DNA of 64,000 nt from Prorocentrum cordatum (Eukaryota; Sar; Dinophyceae; Prorocentrales; Prorocentraceae): assembly GCA_963575745.1 (NCBI GenBank), contig CAUYUJ010021037.1, positions 532,501 through 596,500 on the forward strand. Direction: 5' to 3'. The notes beneath the pieces are model-generated. The model was not told where the DNA came from. It did not search any database and worked only from the letters and a program-made list of their open reading frames with translations. Numbering within the stretch: the stretch's first letter is position 1; each line of letters starts with the position of its first letter. Of this stretch, positions 46,330-56,767 are shown one piece after another. A program made the translations under genes and the position numbers.

Positions 46330-46760
46330 ATAAGGTCCCAAGATGGCCCAAGAGGCCCGAGACGGCCCCAAAGCTCCCCAACACGCCCAAGATAGCCCAA
46401 AGACGGCATCACAAATCTTCGAGAACCCCCAGGAGCCTCTCTCGAGGGCCCCGGGAGGCCAAACTCATTGATGTTGCTTAGGCTATTCAAACTGGTTCTC
46501 CACTTTTCGAGCTTCCGACGCTCCAACACGTCCGAAGAGGCCCCCAAGACCGCTCCCACCGCGGCCTCGGAGGCTCCCAAAATGGCCACACGACCGCCCC
46601 AGAAGTTCTAAGACAACCCAGCCCAAAATGGCTCAAGAGGGCCCCAAAACGGCTACAAGAGGGGGAACACGAGACGAACATCTGAGCCTTCTGCCCCAAG
46701 AAGCGCCCAAGAGGCCCCAATAGGCGCACAAGAAGCCGGAGGCCCCCACGAGGCCCCAGG
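46330..46760. repeat. CCAAGAGGCCC-type minisatellite array
   Basis: Degenerate units with GATGGCCCAAGAGG and GGCCCCAAAACGGC variants. Confidence 0.72.
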
Positions 46761-46823
46761 AGGCGCCTGGACTGAAACAATCAGATCGTCGGCAATCTGA
46801 ACGGGGAAAAAAATGGGTCGTAC

Positions 46824-47046
46824 TTGAGCGGGACCGACCGTCCTGGCATTTCTATAGGCCTACCACGAAATTTTCTCAGAATGTTCTAAGAACAGAATCA
46901 ATGTTCTTGGAGCAGAAGCCCGATGTGTTAAACAAGACAATCCCAGCCAGAAATGTTCTAAGAACATTTCGTGCAAACCACAACAAGTTCTTGGAACATT
47001 CTTTGGTGGGCCCATCGGCGAGCCAGGACGCTTCGCCACTGCTTGA
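46824..47046 (+). mobile_element. Foldback element family A, copy 5
   Basis: The clearest copy. The left arm holds TATAGGCCTACCACGA and AATGTTCTAAGAAC; the right arm, read in reverse complement, holds GGCCCACCAAAGAATG and TTCCAAGAAC. The 5-bp duplication CGTAC flanks it (46,819-46,823 and 47,047-47,051). Confidence 0.9.
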
Positions 47047-47229
47047 CGTACGCGAGATGTGCAGCAACCCTCCGCCGCGGCTGATGCGGGCCAGGGGGCG
47101 CGGCACGCCACACATTGAAAGCGAAGGCGCTCTCACGCGCGACCTTACGCGAAGGCAGCTTACGCGCCAACGCCGGCGATGACGACCCTCTCGAGTCCGT
47201 TTCTATTATTCGCGATCGCTCGGGGGCAC

Positions 47230-47440
47230 GCAAGCATGGACTAGCGATCCATGGATTTGGCGCGCGGTCGCCACATCCATGGATAAGGGGAGGCGCCCTC
47301 CCCAAAATGCGGGCCGGTGCCGCCGCCTTCGGCGGCGGAACTCCGCCACTTCCCATGGCAACGGGACCCGTCGCTAATCCACGCCCCCTTGATCCATATT
47401 TGCGATCGCCTGCATAACGCCCGTGACCGGCCGCGCGCCC
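47230..47440 (+). repeat. Dispersed repeat M, copy 3 (diverged)
   Basis: GCGCGCGGTCGCCACATCC, AACGGGACCCGTCGCTAATC and TTGATCCATATTTGCG follow copy 2; the interior has GCCGCCGCCTTCGGCGGCGG, a strong hairpin. Confidence 0.6.
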
Positions 47441-47611
47441 CCCCCTCTACCCCTGATCATGCCACGATTCGCGCCGGCGCCGTCTGGGAAAGAATTGTTC
47501 CCCATCTATTTCGTTCCCACACAGCGCCGGCACGAACCGTGACGTGACCGGGCCCTTCCCCCCACGGTCACTCCCCGTGATCGCCAAGTGGTAAACAACG
47601 AACTCCTTTCT

Positions 47612-47773
47612 TTGAGCGGGGACCGACCATTCCTGTAGGCCTACCACGACAGTTTTGTAGAACCCAAACAGGTTCGAACTGTTCAGAGACGATTTCGTGT
47701 AAAACACAACGAGTTTCTCGAGAACCGTCTCCGGTGGGCCTAGAGGCAGGCCGAAGACGCGTCGCCACTGCTC
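47612..47773 (+). mobile_element. Foldback element family A, copy 6 (internally deleted)
   Basis: Only about 162 bp. It starts TTTGAGCGGGGACCGACC and ends CGTCGCCACTGCTCC, with part of the interior missing. No clear target duplication. Confidence 0.75.
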
Positions 47774-47989
47774 CATTGCCTCTGTCGGAGATCTGGGGAC
47801 CCGCCGAGGGGCAACGAGAAAGGGGTGACCGGCACAGGGAGGGGAGACATCGACCTGGAATCGGCGATGCATCGTCGACAGATCGGCGATCGGCCCAGGA
47901 TGATACATCCGCAGGCTCCTGAGCAGGCTGGGGCTATCGGGCGCCTATCGGCGATCAATGGGCGATTAGGGGCCAATGCATCCCCACTA

Positions 47990-48173
47990 CAGTCGAGGCG
48001 TTGACCTAAGGAACCCTAAATAAGGAACGAGGCCCCTTTTCTCCATAAGTTAAACTTCGATTTCCGATCGAAAAAACATAAAGGAAAACCTGAGGCAAGC
48101 TGTGAAACACCGAAGGAACGCGGAGCCCCTCCCCAACCAAAACAAAAGGGTTCCTTCTTCAGGGCCCCGACTG
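47990..48173 (+). mobile_element. Mariner-like MITE, family D, copy 2
   Basis: TA, CAGTCGAGGCG at the left and GGGCCCCGACTG, TA at the right; same internal AAATAAGGAACGAGGCCCC block. Confidence 0.83.
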
Positions 48174-48390
48174 TATGCCCATCCCCCCTGTCGTTGCCCC
48201 TCAGCGGGAGGCGAAAGCGGGAGGCAAAAGCGGCCCGCCTCCCACTCTCGGCGGGGGAGCGGCTGCCGCGAACCTGCCCCTGTCTTGCCGTGCTCGGGTC
48301 CTTCCTCGTCGTGTTTGGGCCCTCCTTGTCGTCGTCGGGGGGGCACCGAGGTGGGGCAGGGGCAGAGAGGGGGTTGGAGGGACAATCGCT

Positions 48391-48557
48391 AGAGGGAAAA
48401 GAACTATGCACATGCACCGATTCTGGCCAGGCCCATCCTGAGCCCAGGATCGGTGCATACGCCCTCCTACCTTGGCCAGGAAGGCATATGCACCGATCCT
48501 GGGCCAAAAATGGGCCTTGCCAGGATCGGTGCATGTGCATAGTTCTCTTCGCCCGAA
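48391..48557. mobile_element. Foldback element with four GGATCGGTGCAT blocks
   Basis: The outer arms read GAACTATGCACATGCACCGA and its counterpart near 48,530. An inner pair of GCACCGATCCTGG/CCAGGATCGGTGC blocks gives a nested hairpin about 165 bp long. Confidence 0.7.
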
Positions 48558-48722
48558 TCGCTCTGGACGGCCCCTGGAACAAGGAAGCGCGCTCCACGGC
48601 AATATCTGGCTGGGCCCGCTCCACAGCCCACCCTTGGGACGACCCGAGCTTGGGGTCTCCCCTTGAAACAGTCGGACGGCTGGGGTCGGGAGTAGGGGAA
48701 CGAAGAACGACACAAACAGAAC

Positions 48723-48860
48723 AACTCGGAAATTGGCGCGGATCTCTTGGACCCGCGCTGGACCCCCGTCCCTGGCGCGCGGAGCGCGCCAGTGGCGGCG
48801 CCGGAGGCGCCGCCAGGGGGGTCCAACGCGGATCCGAGAAATCCGCGCGGACCTCCGAGT
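48723..48860. mobile_element. Foldback element family I, copy 2
   Basis: Same architecture and the same inner GGCGCGCGGAGCGCGCC hairpin as the copy at 44,130. The right end is ATCCGCGCGGACCTCCGAGT. Confidence 0.82.
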
Positions 48861-48871
48861 TTTTTTGTTTG

Positions 48872-49062
48872 TTGAGCAGGGACCGACTGTCCCAATGTTC
48901 CAACAACAAAAGCAATGCTCTTATAACATAAACCCGATGTGTTAAAACAAAACGATCTAAACCAGAAATGTTCTGCGAACATCTCGTGGAAACCACAACA
49001 AGGTTCTTAGAACATCGCTTGGTAGGGCTATAGCCGAGCCAAGACGCTTCGCCACTGCTTTT
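48872..49062 (+). mobile_element. Foldback element family A, copy 7 (left arm shortened)
   Basis: Starts TTGAGCAGGGACCGACTG and ends CGCCACTGCTT. The left arm lacks the CCTATAGGCCTACC block, so the hairpin is weaker. A possible duplication with the core TTTG flanks it. Confidence 0.75.
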
Positions 49063-49290
49063 TGGACGCCCGAAATTGGTACGGAAAAAATGGGCACAAT
49101 GCCCAACAACACATGTTGTTCCAAACCAACAGCGGCCGCTGTTGGGCAGGCGGCCTCCTGTCTCAAATGGACACAAGCCGCGGCGGCGCGGACAGCGAGT
49201 CCTGTCCACGACAAGCAGGAACTGCTGCTGGGCACTGTACCCATTCTTTCCGTGCTCGAGTTTGTGTCATTCGTCGATCCCCTAGGAAAG

Positions 49291-49509
49291 AGGCCGCCTA
49301 GATGGGGTCCGAGTAGATGGGGTCGGGGGATCGCGCCGCATCGCCGATACATCGACGATGCATCGCTGATGCATCGGCGATGCATCGGCGACGTTGGCGT
49401 GGAGAAAATCGAGCCCCACATCGAGCCGCATCGCCGATGCATCGCCGATGCATCGCCGATGCGCCGCGATCCTCCGACCCCATCTACTCCGACCCCATCT
49501 AGGAGGCCT
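49291..49509 (+). mobile_element. Foldback element family B, copy 4 (best preserved)
   Basis: Arms of about 64 bp are nearly perfect inverted repeats. The left starts AGGCCGCCTAGATGGGG and the right ends CCCCATCTAGGAGGCCT, each holding two copies of GATGGGGTC or its complement. The centre is GACGTTGGCGTGGAGAAAAT. No coding capacity and no obvious target duplication. Confidence 0.88.
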
Positions 49510-49524
49510 ACGGCAGGTTCGTGC

Positions 49525-49700
49525 CGTGTCGACCTGGGCGTTGGTCCCTGACGCCGCGAGGATCGGCCAACCTTGAACGATCGGCCATTTCCGCAACGTC
49601 CGATCGTTCATCATCGACCGATTCTGGGCCTCGCCGGCGTTCAACGTTGAACGCGGGCGTCGGGGTCGCCGCCGGTCGACACGACGCGAACCTACTGTAG
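49525..49700 (+). repeat. Dispersed repeat N, copy 2
   Basis: GTCGACCTGGGCGTTGG, CTTGAACGATCGGCC, CCGATTCTGGGCCTCGCC and ACGACGCGAACCTACTGTAG. A weaker relative lies at 52,180-52,325. Confidence 0.7.
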
Positions 49701-49899
49701 ATAGGGAGAACCCCGGCGACACGAAAAAAAAAGAGACACGGTACGGCCCGGGCGAGCCGCCTCGGGCGGCCCGCTGGCGGCCTCTCGCCGTCGGGGCCAG
49801 CGGGGGCCCGCGGCGCGTGCCTGCGCGCCCCCGCCGCCGCGACCTCCGGGCCTCTGGCCCGTGGCCGCTCCTCCGCTCCGCTCCTCCGCTCCACTCCTC

Positions 49900-50325
49900 T
49901 ACGCCAAGCACATCTACAGGGCAGTTTTTCATAATAGGATTCTTAATATAAGAATATAATCTAAAAACTGATGGGGGGGTAATGAAAGCGGAAAGGTGAC
50001 CTAAATGGGGGGGCTCAAGAGCGGGGCCTCTTCCTCCTCTCGGGTCGGGCGAAAGGGGGGATAGCAAAAGGGGGATTTAAGAATCAGCTCACGTAGCTGA
50101 TTTTCCCGGCGCCTCCCGGCGCCTGAGGCGGCCATGTATCGAGGAATGGGACCCTCGGCGAGGCCGAAACCAGCTGCATGCAGCAAATTTCGTACCCCCC
50201 CCTTTCGCAATCCCCCCCTTTCGTCTGGCCCGATCCTCTACTCCAAGCATATCTACAGGGCAATTTTTGATACATACGTTTTTTAAGACAAGAATATAAT
50301 TCTAAAACTGATCAATTTAGGAATA
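49900..50325. repeat. Foldback between two AT-rich direct repeats
   Basis: CCAAGCACATCTACAGGGCA (49,905) and CCAAGCATATCTACAGGGCA (50,245) each start a direct repeat of about 75 bp that ends AAGAATATAAT, AAAACTGAT. Between them, GGGCGAAAGGGGGGATAGC and GCAATCCCCCCCTTTCGTC form an inverted pair. Confidence 0.7.
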
Positions 50326-50399
50326 AAGGTATGCATGACCTTATCGCTGTTTTTAATACTAAAGCCCTGCATTTTTAACACGTGATCCGCGCGCATAGC

Positions 50400-50476
50400 A
50401 TGTATTAAAGACGGCACTCTATACACATATGTGTGTATATATACTGAAACCATCGCGCGCGCTTCGCGCGCGCTCA
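50400..50476. other. Two strong hairpins
   Basis: ACACATATGTGTGTATATATA is followed by AGCGCGCGCGAAGCGCGCGC-type palindromic sequence at 50,453-50,474. No gene ends here that would make it a terminator. Confidence 0.6.
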
Positions 50477-50679
50477 GGTTCTAGCAGGCCCCAGGCCTTG
50501 ACGAATTCGCTGCTGCTTCACTGAAGTAGTGGATCACAGTCCACGCATGCCAATCTGCATTCCGAAAGGCCTTCGAGGAAAATGGTTGTGTAAGGGGGCG
50601 GAGGCTGTGTAAATCGGGTTCCCAGAAGGCCTTCTGGAAGCATGGGTTTGGGGCGTCCTGGGGAGCCTGTTGGGGCGTG

Positions 50680-50681
<2 letters not shown>

Positions 50682-50740
<59 letters not shown>
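50682..50740. repeat. GTC microsatellite
   Basis: About 19 pure TCG triplets; the complement is the same motif class as the GAC tract at 26.65 kb. Confidence 0.95.
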
Positions 50741-51021
50741 AATGCGCGGGCGCCCCGGAGGTCCGGACCACTTCCCCGGGACCCGTTCTCCGTCCTGAAT
50801 CCTTTTTTGACGCTCCCGAGCCCTGGCGAGGGCCCGTGGAGGCAGAAAGGCTGACAGAAGCCGCCTGCTCCAATTCTGGAGCGCCGGACCTCAGGGATTC
50901 AATTTGGAGGGTGTCTGTGTACAGAACAATTCTGGACGCCATTGGGTCGACCTCGACGGGCCTCTGGAAGCCTCCTGGGACGTCCTGCGATGAAGCAGAG
51001 CAAGCGGGTCCTGGCAGAAAC

Positions 51022-51216
51022 TCGGGAGCGGCCAAGAGGGGGGTGTCCAAGAGGGGGGGGGTGCAAATCATGACCGGCGGCATGTGCGCGGCCCAGCGGG
51101 GGGGCCAGGGACGTAATAAAATAAGAAGAGGCGCCCTGAGATCTGGGGAAATATCATGACCCCCGCCATGATATCCACCCCCCCCTAGTCATCACCCCCC
51201 TCTTTTCCGCCCCCGA
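51022..51216 (+). mobile_element. Foldback element family H, copy 1
   Basis: Starts TCGGGAGCGGCCAAGAGGGG and ends CTCTTTTCCGCCCCCGA; 195 bp, flanked by a perfect 5-bp duplication GAAAC (51,017-51,021 and 51,217-51,221). The centre contains ATCATGACCCCCGCCATGAT, itself a palindrome. Confidence 0.85.
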
Positions 51217-51342
51217 GAAACGCGAGTTCTGGACCCCGTGGCCTGAGCCCGGGCTATCTTTTCGACTGTCCTGTTGCCCAGGGAGGCCTCGAGAGCCCGA
51301 GCAGGACGAGAGAATCGGGACCCGTTTGCACAAGTGATCGTT

Positions 51343-51563
51343 TTCTTATTCATTGTTTTGCAGATCGGCGCGGGCCATGGTACCCCCCTCCCTGCCCCCC
51401 ATGGAGTAGATGTTGGATGTTTTTGGCGCCTGTTTCGAGCAAATGGAGCCTCCTCCGTAGGGCGCACTGCTTAAAGCAGTCGCATGAAGCAGAGGTCCGG
51501 AGACAGACCCCCCCCATCCTTCTCCTTTCCGCCGAATATCGAGACGACGAATACGAAAACGCT
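51343..51563 (-). repeat. Dispersed repeat K, inverted copy
   Basis: GTGATCGTTTTCTTATTC at one end and CGAATACGAAAACGCTCAC at the other are terminal inverted repeats. The interior is the reverse complement of the copies at 23.8 and 24.2 kb. Confidence 0.75.
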
Positions 51564-51718
51564 CACCAACAAGACCCGCTTGCTTCATGGCGAAGTCCTG
51601 CCACCCACCACACAGAAATGCCCGCGATGTGGCGCTGCATGCCACAAAGATGGGGCGCATGTGACCAGGGTAGTTATCATTGACGGTGTCAACGCCAATA
51701 CTTGCCAGCCTGGAGCAT

Positions 51719-51843
51719 ATCCCTATCCCTATGCTGGGCACCTCCTCATCACGATGCCAATCTTAGGGATTCCCTTATTTTTTGAGGTCGAATCCCTAAA
51801 ATTGTCATCGCCTTTTGGCGTGTCAATCTAAGGGATAGGGATA
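51719..51843. repeat. Small foldback with TATCCCTATCCCT ends
   Basis: TATCCCTATCCCTATG at the left and CTAAGGGATAGGGATA at the right, with a second inner pair CAATCTTAGGGATTCCC/GGTCGAATCCCTAAAATTG. Confidence 0.65.
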
Positions 51844-52691
51844 CGTTCGAGGCTGGTAAAATACTGCCCGCGTGTCCATTAAACATCGGAACGCGCATGC
51901 GACCGAACGCACTGCGTGGAAAATCTTCGGGTCACTCCAGACCGCCAGCTAACGCACGATGCGTCGGGCCATTCGACCATGCATTAAAATCTAGAAAGTC
52001 GCACAGGAACGTCTTTTCTTGCGTATGTTCGCTCACGCCACAAAGCGCGTCGAATGATCCGCTCCGCGCCAAATTAATTGTGAGCCCCTCCTCAGTTCTA
52101 TCAACTCGCTTTTTGTCGACGAGGTTCGCATGTCTCGCAGAAAACAACGAAACGGCCCTGAGGGGCACGCCCGTCTCATGGACACACATCTCGGCACGGA
52201 GGGTCCGTGTCGTGACGAACCAGGCTTTGGTCATCGTTCCGTACCGGCCGATTCTGGGCCACTGGCGGCGTTCAGCACGCCCGCGGCGGGCTCGCCGCTG
52301 CGTCGACAATATACGAAGCTGCCGTAAGGGACGCCACGCTTTTCTCATTGGCGCACGTCTGATAAACGTCTGAAGCTCTCCCACAACCTGTTCACCCGCG
52401 CGCCAGAAGATATTGGCTCCCGTCCGTCCCCTTTAGGAATGCACCAGGCCGTGAGACTTCGCCCGCTGGACTCCTTCTGGCTTGTGTCTCCTGTCTGCGT
52501 GTATCGTCCTGCTTCTTCTCTTCCCGTCTGCGTATATTGCCACGCCCTTTTTCTCAAGCGGGGGGGAGGATGAGGACTGCGGAGCGCAAGCGCCCATGCT
52601 CGACTCAACGATGCGTGCGAATGGAAAGGTCGCCATGCGGGCCAGGACTGCATACACCGACCTGCAAGAGGCAACCATGTCGTCTTTCCTA

Positions 52692-52868
52692 CAGTGGGGG
52701 CATTGACCTAAGGAACGATAAATAAGGAACGAGGCCCCTTTCTCTTTCATCAGTTAAATTTCATGTCCCATGGAGAACCTAAGGTAAACCCGAGGCAAAG
52801 TGTAAAACAATCAAAGAACACCGAGCCCCTCCCAAACGAAAAAGGTTTCTTCTTCAGTGCCCCGACTG
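52692..52868 (+). mobile_element. Mariner-like MITE, family D, copy 3
   Basis: TA, CAGTGGGGGCATTGACC at the left and GTGCCCCGACTG, TA at the right; 177 bp, the same length as copy 1. Confidence 0.83.
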
Positions 52869-52894
52869 TACGTCGGCTACATAGAGGCGTGACT

Positions 52895-53153
52895 TTGGGT
52901 GACCCAAAAGGGGGGGGGTCCAGCTGCAAAGGGGTGGTGCAATAGATTTGGGGCAAATATATTGCAAATTCATTGCGCCGGTGAATTGTGTTGCATTGTA
53001 CCGGAAGTAATGTACTGTACGCGAACATCCAGCAATACATCTGCGCCCCGAAATGTACCTGCACGCCCCAAATGTATCGCAACCCCACGAGTCTACTGCA
53101 CCAACCCTATTGCACCACCCCCTTGTCGCTGGACCCCCTTTTGGGTCCACCCG
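52895..53153 (+). mobile_element. Foldback element family C, copy 3
   Basis: Starts TGGGTGACCCAAAAGG and ends TTTTGGGTCCACCC; interior CCAGCAATACATCTGCGCC. A direct repeat of about 50 bp (TTCAGTGCCCCGACTGTACG and flanks) lies on both sides, at 52,850-52,898 and 53,155-53,205. Confidence 0.8.
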
Positions 53154-53786
53154 ATTCCTTCTTCAGTGCCCCGACTGTACGTCGGCTACCCAGAAGCGCG
53201 ACCCTGGGCAGAGATGACCCTTGGTGTGCGGCTCTCCGGCTGGGGTCGCGGAGGGGCCAACTCGAGGCGCGCCAAACGAGTGCACGGGGAACACCCGTGT
53301 CATTGCACTGGCCTTGCAGACGGATCTCTGCGTGGATTTTTGCCCGAAGCGGCGAGCGAAAAACGAAGTGAATTTCGCGTGGGTTATTTTTGGTCTTCAT
53401 TCCTGGCCAAAGACAAATCCGCACGAAGTTCACCTCGAGATCCGGAACGAAATTCTCCAGGACAACCCGGGCCCACCCTATCGTTTTCCGAATGAAATCC
53501 GCTCTGCGATGTTGGCGCCATGACCCGTGGGTCCGCACCAGAGGTCACCCCGGCGAAATGGTCACTCTTACGCGTAGCCGACTGCGTGTGTCGTCCCTCT
53601 CTTAGAGGCCTCCGTGATGGGGTCCGAGAAGATGGGGTCCATCGGCGATGCATCGGCGATGTATCGGCGATGCACTGGTGATGTCGGCGATGCATCGGCG
53701 ACGTCGGCGTGGAGAAAAGTGGACCCCACATCGAGCCGCATCGCCGATGCATCGGCGATGCGGCTCGATCCTCCGACCCCATCTAC

Positions 53787-53981
53787 TCCGGGAGCGGCCA
53801 AGAGGGGGGTGTCCAAGAGGGGGGGTGCAAATCATGGCCGGCGGCATGTGCGCGGCCCAGCGGGGGGGCCAGAGACGTACTGAAACAAGAGGAGGCGCCG
53901 TGAAATCTGGGGAAATATCATGGCCCCCGCCATGATACCCCCCCCCCCCCTAGTCATCACCGCCCTCTTTTCCGCCCCCGA
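53787..53981 (+). mobile_element. Foldback element family H, copy 2 (nested)
   Basis: Exactly the same length (195 bp) as copy 1 and highly similar. Flanked by CTAC on both sides (53,783-53,786 and 53,982-53,985); the right CTAC overlaps the start of the mariner-like element, so this insertion came later. Confidence 0.85.
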
Positions 53982-53984
53982 CTA

Positions 53985-54163
53985 CAGTCGGGGCCCTGAC
54001 CTACGGAACCCCAAATAAGGAACGCGAGGCCCCCTTTTTCCCATGAGTGAAACTTCGATCCCCCATGGAGAACCTAAGGACAACCCAAGGCAGACTGTAA
54101 AACAAGCAAGGAACACCGAGCCCCTCCCAAACGAGAAGGGTTCCTCCTCCAGCGCCCCGACTG
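53985..54163 (+). mobile_element. Mariner-like MITE, family D, copy 4 (inserted in family B)
   Basis: TA, CAGTCGGGGCCCTGACC at the left and GCGCCCCGACTG, TA at the right. Removing it with one TA restores a continuous family B right end (CATC, TA, CTCCGACCCC). Confidence 0.87.
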
Positions 54164-54419
54164 TACTCCGACCCCACCTGGGAGACCCTGGGTCTCTGCT
54201 GTCCTCCGGGTGCGCCCGCGGCGCCGCAGCTCGCCGGCCCGGGGGTCCCGCTACACCCTGCGAAATGCTTAAGAAATCATGGGTTAAAAAATTCATAGTC
54301 TCAGAATTTCATTAAAACCCAGGATTTCGATCAAAATCTTAGGAATTAAATTGGAACATTAAGAATAATCGAGACTCTGGCCGAAAACTTAAGTTTTCTT
54401 GAGCATCGCCTAAGGTCTG

Positions 54420-54595
54420 CAGGCGGGGCGTTGACCTAAGGAACCCCAAATAAGGAACGAGGCCCCTTTTTCTCATAAGTTCAACATCGACGTCCCATGG
54501 GAAACCCCAGGAAAACCCGAGGCAAGCTGTGAAACAATCAAGGAACACGGAGCCCCTCCCAAACGAAAAGGGTTCCTTCTCCAGCGCCCCGACTG
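54420..54595 (+). mobile_element. Mariner-like MITE, family D, copy 5 (mutated left end)
   Basis: The left end reads CAGGCGGGGCGTTGACC, with CAGT mutated to CAGG. The right end GCGCCCCGACTG, TA is intact. Confidence 0.8.
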
Positions 54596-55240
54596 TACAG
54601 GCGGATTTCGGGTGACAAATTGGAAAACATCCAAAAGCGCTCCCACACAGCCAGGAAACATACCGGAATACATACTTCCCCGTACCATTTTTTGGCTACT
54701 TTTGAACATTCCTCCTGCAGAGGGACAATGCCCGACTTCAGGCTACCGCCTGGGGGCCGGATCGTCAGGGACCTCAGCAGAAATAATTATGAGAAGGAAA
54801 CTCGCGCGCTTCGCGTGCGTCCGTCGACCGAAATTGCTAAATCAGGGCAATGGCGCGGCGACGACCGCGTTTGTTTCCACCAATCAATAATTCAAAAAAT
54901 GCAAAACAAATTTGTCGAGGCCCTGGTTTTGTTTCCTGGTGGGGGAGGGACCCGACAGCTCTATTCCCGAGGGGCCGCAGCCACGGAAGAAAGCCGGTTG
55001 GCCGGCGAGGGGTCCCGTTCCCGTAAGGAATCGGCGCGCCCCATCGCTGATCAGGCGGCAGGCCTTGCCGAAGCTGGCCGCCGCATCGAAATCGCAAGGA
55101 TCGAGTCGGTTCGAATCGGCAGCCAAAGAAATCGGCTCGATTCGAGCTGGTTGAGTCGGGAAGACCCCTGGCAAGGGTGCATTCCCCGATCCCGTGGATC
55201 TGGCGCCCCCGCGCCAGGTCCACGGATCCCTGGTCCGTGT

Positions 55241-55430
55241 TACAGTCGGACCTAGGCCAGAATAACATCATTGAGGAACGTGAGACCCTCCGTCGGCCAG
55301 AATGAGCAGAACATCCCAGGGCACCTTCCCCAAGATGCACGGGAACGTTCAACAACCACGGAGAGCACCAGGGTGCCCTCCCCGAACCGACCTCGATCTT
55401 ATACCTCGGTCCGATCGTAATCCACGGTAG
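55241..55430 (+). mobile_element. Fragment related to the 30.5-kb Tc1/mariner-like family
   Basis: Begins TACAGTCGGACC and shares AAGATGCAC, GGTGCCCTCCCCGAACCGAC and ATACCTCGGTCCGA with 30,725-30,825. A right terminal repeat is not recognisable. Confidence 0.6.
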
Positions 55431-55511
55431 CGTGTGTGAGGCAATGGACGTCTGGACATTTCGCGCCCGTCCCTGCTCAAAGGATCCAGGGCCCCCCCTG
55501 CGTTGTGCAGA

Positions 55512-55925
55512 GTTTAAAGAACAACCACGTTTGTCAATGCTGAACCCACGCTGGTCATCTCAGAGCTACCGAGCGTTGCCATTCCCCCTCTTGCCCCGCC
55601 TCCTCGGTCTGTTGGGGTGCTTGTGTTCATATCATCGGGCATAATGACAGAAGGGCTTGCGACCTTCATGGAAATCTGCGAAATGCGTGCAATACCGTTC
55701 GTGCGAATGCTGTTGTCACCGCCTCCATCTCACGTTGCAAAGACTTGCAAGCAACATGTATTCAGGAACTTAAGGATTTTTGTTGTTTTGTTTGTTTTCC
55801 CTGTGCTGTTGCCTGCATCCCCTTTAGATGCTCTGTCCGCGACTCCCTGGGAGGAAGGAACATCAGACACGCGGAGTTTCCTTCGGGTGATCCTGGGATT
55901 GGTGCGGCTACCCAAGTGTTGTTGA
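55512..55925 (+). other. Possible exon, weak
   Basis: An open stretch without repeats whose translation includes VISELPSVAIPPLAPPPRSV and GLATFMEICEMRAIPFVRM. It lies in one of the few non-repetitive intervals of the window. I recognise no domain and no convincing splice sites, so this is only a hint. Confidence 0.2.
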
Positions 55926-56192
55926 TGACGGGAAGCAGGATATTAGGTTCGCTGCTCCCATGATGATGCATGCGAAGGTTCAACATAGTTCTTGCGCTGT
56001 TGTGCTGCCCAACGGGCCTGTGACCAAGCCTGCTATGTGTCCTGAGTTCCGTTGCCTCCTCGTTACTGGAGGTTTCACACATATCTTTCACGTTGACATG
56101 TGCATATGATGGAGTTCCCTGTCTTTTCCCCTCCATTGTTGTCTCTTCGCGTGCAACCGCTGTGGGAGATGCCAACACACGTGCAACCACAG

Positions 56193-56350
56193 TGTAAGCA
56201 CTGGGAGCCCGCCGCTGCCGCGGAGCTTCGTTACGAAGCGTGCCACGTGCCTTTCCGTTGATCTAGAGTCCTACGGGGGCGGTCTCTGCAAGCTGCTTCG
56301 ATTCCTGGAGGATGAGTTGCTGTCGGCCCCGTTGACGAACGGACCAGTGT
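56193..56350 (+). other. Possible terminal exon
   Basis: After CAACCACAG at 56,192 the frame stays open for 51 codons, including CLSVDLESYGGGLCKLLRFL and EDELLSAPLTNGPV, and ends at GTG TAA, which could also be a GTAAGC splice donor. Composition looks protein-like, and no repeat is involved. No homology recognised. Confidence 0.3.
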
Positions 56351-56767
56351 AAGCCTTTACTGTTCCTCCCCTTCTTTGCGTGTACCAGGTGTGCGTTTGA
56401 ATGTACTGGTTTCGCCTTTCTCTTTTCCCGATGCACGGGTTTCAGACCTATTGGCCCTCAGTTAGCGAGCGAGGAGGAGGAGGAGGAGGAGGAGGAGCAG
56501 GAAGGGGGGGAGCAATGAACAATGAGAAATGCGCGGGGAGCCACCCCGCGACCCACCCGCGACCCATTTGCGACCCACCCGCGACCTACCCACATTGGTT
56601 TAACGAATCGGCGCCTGCGGCGGGCTCTTTGTACAATTTGTGAAACTTTGGCGCCTGCGGCGGGCTTCTCCAAAGTCTCGCAAACTGCCGACGTCCCCAT
56701 CGCCCCCTCACTCTTACCGCATCTGCGGGGTGCTACGTACTTTCCCATTTCTTCCTTTTCTTATGTG

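Larger units (their letters stand above)
53606..54183 (+). mobile_element. Foldback element family B, copy 5, split by two nested insertions
   Basis: The left part is 53,606-53,786. The right end resumes at 54,164 with TACTCCGACCCCACC, which is exactly the missing continuation when compared with the copy at 49,291. The gap is filled by a family H element (53,787-53,981) and a mariner-like element (53,985-54,163). Confidence 0.85.

Noticed and set aside
46625-46645. Second SL-like sequence (AAAATGGCTCAAG)
   Set aside because: It lacks CCGTAGCC and arises from the local CCAAGAGGCC/AAATGGC array.
51484-51831. 115-codon ORF with CPRCGAACHKDG
   Set aside because: It overlaps the inverted copy of dispersed repeat K and a small foldback, and the Cys motif is isolated.
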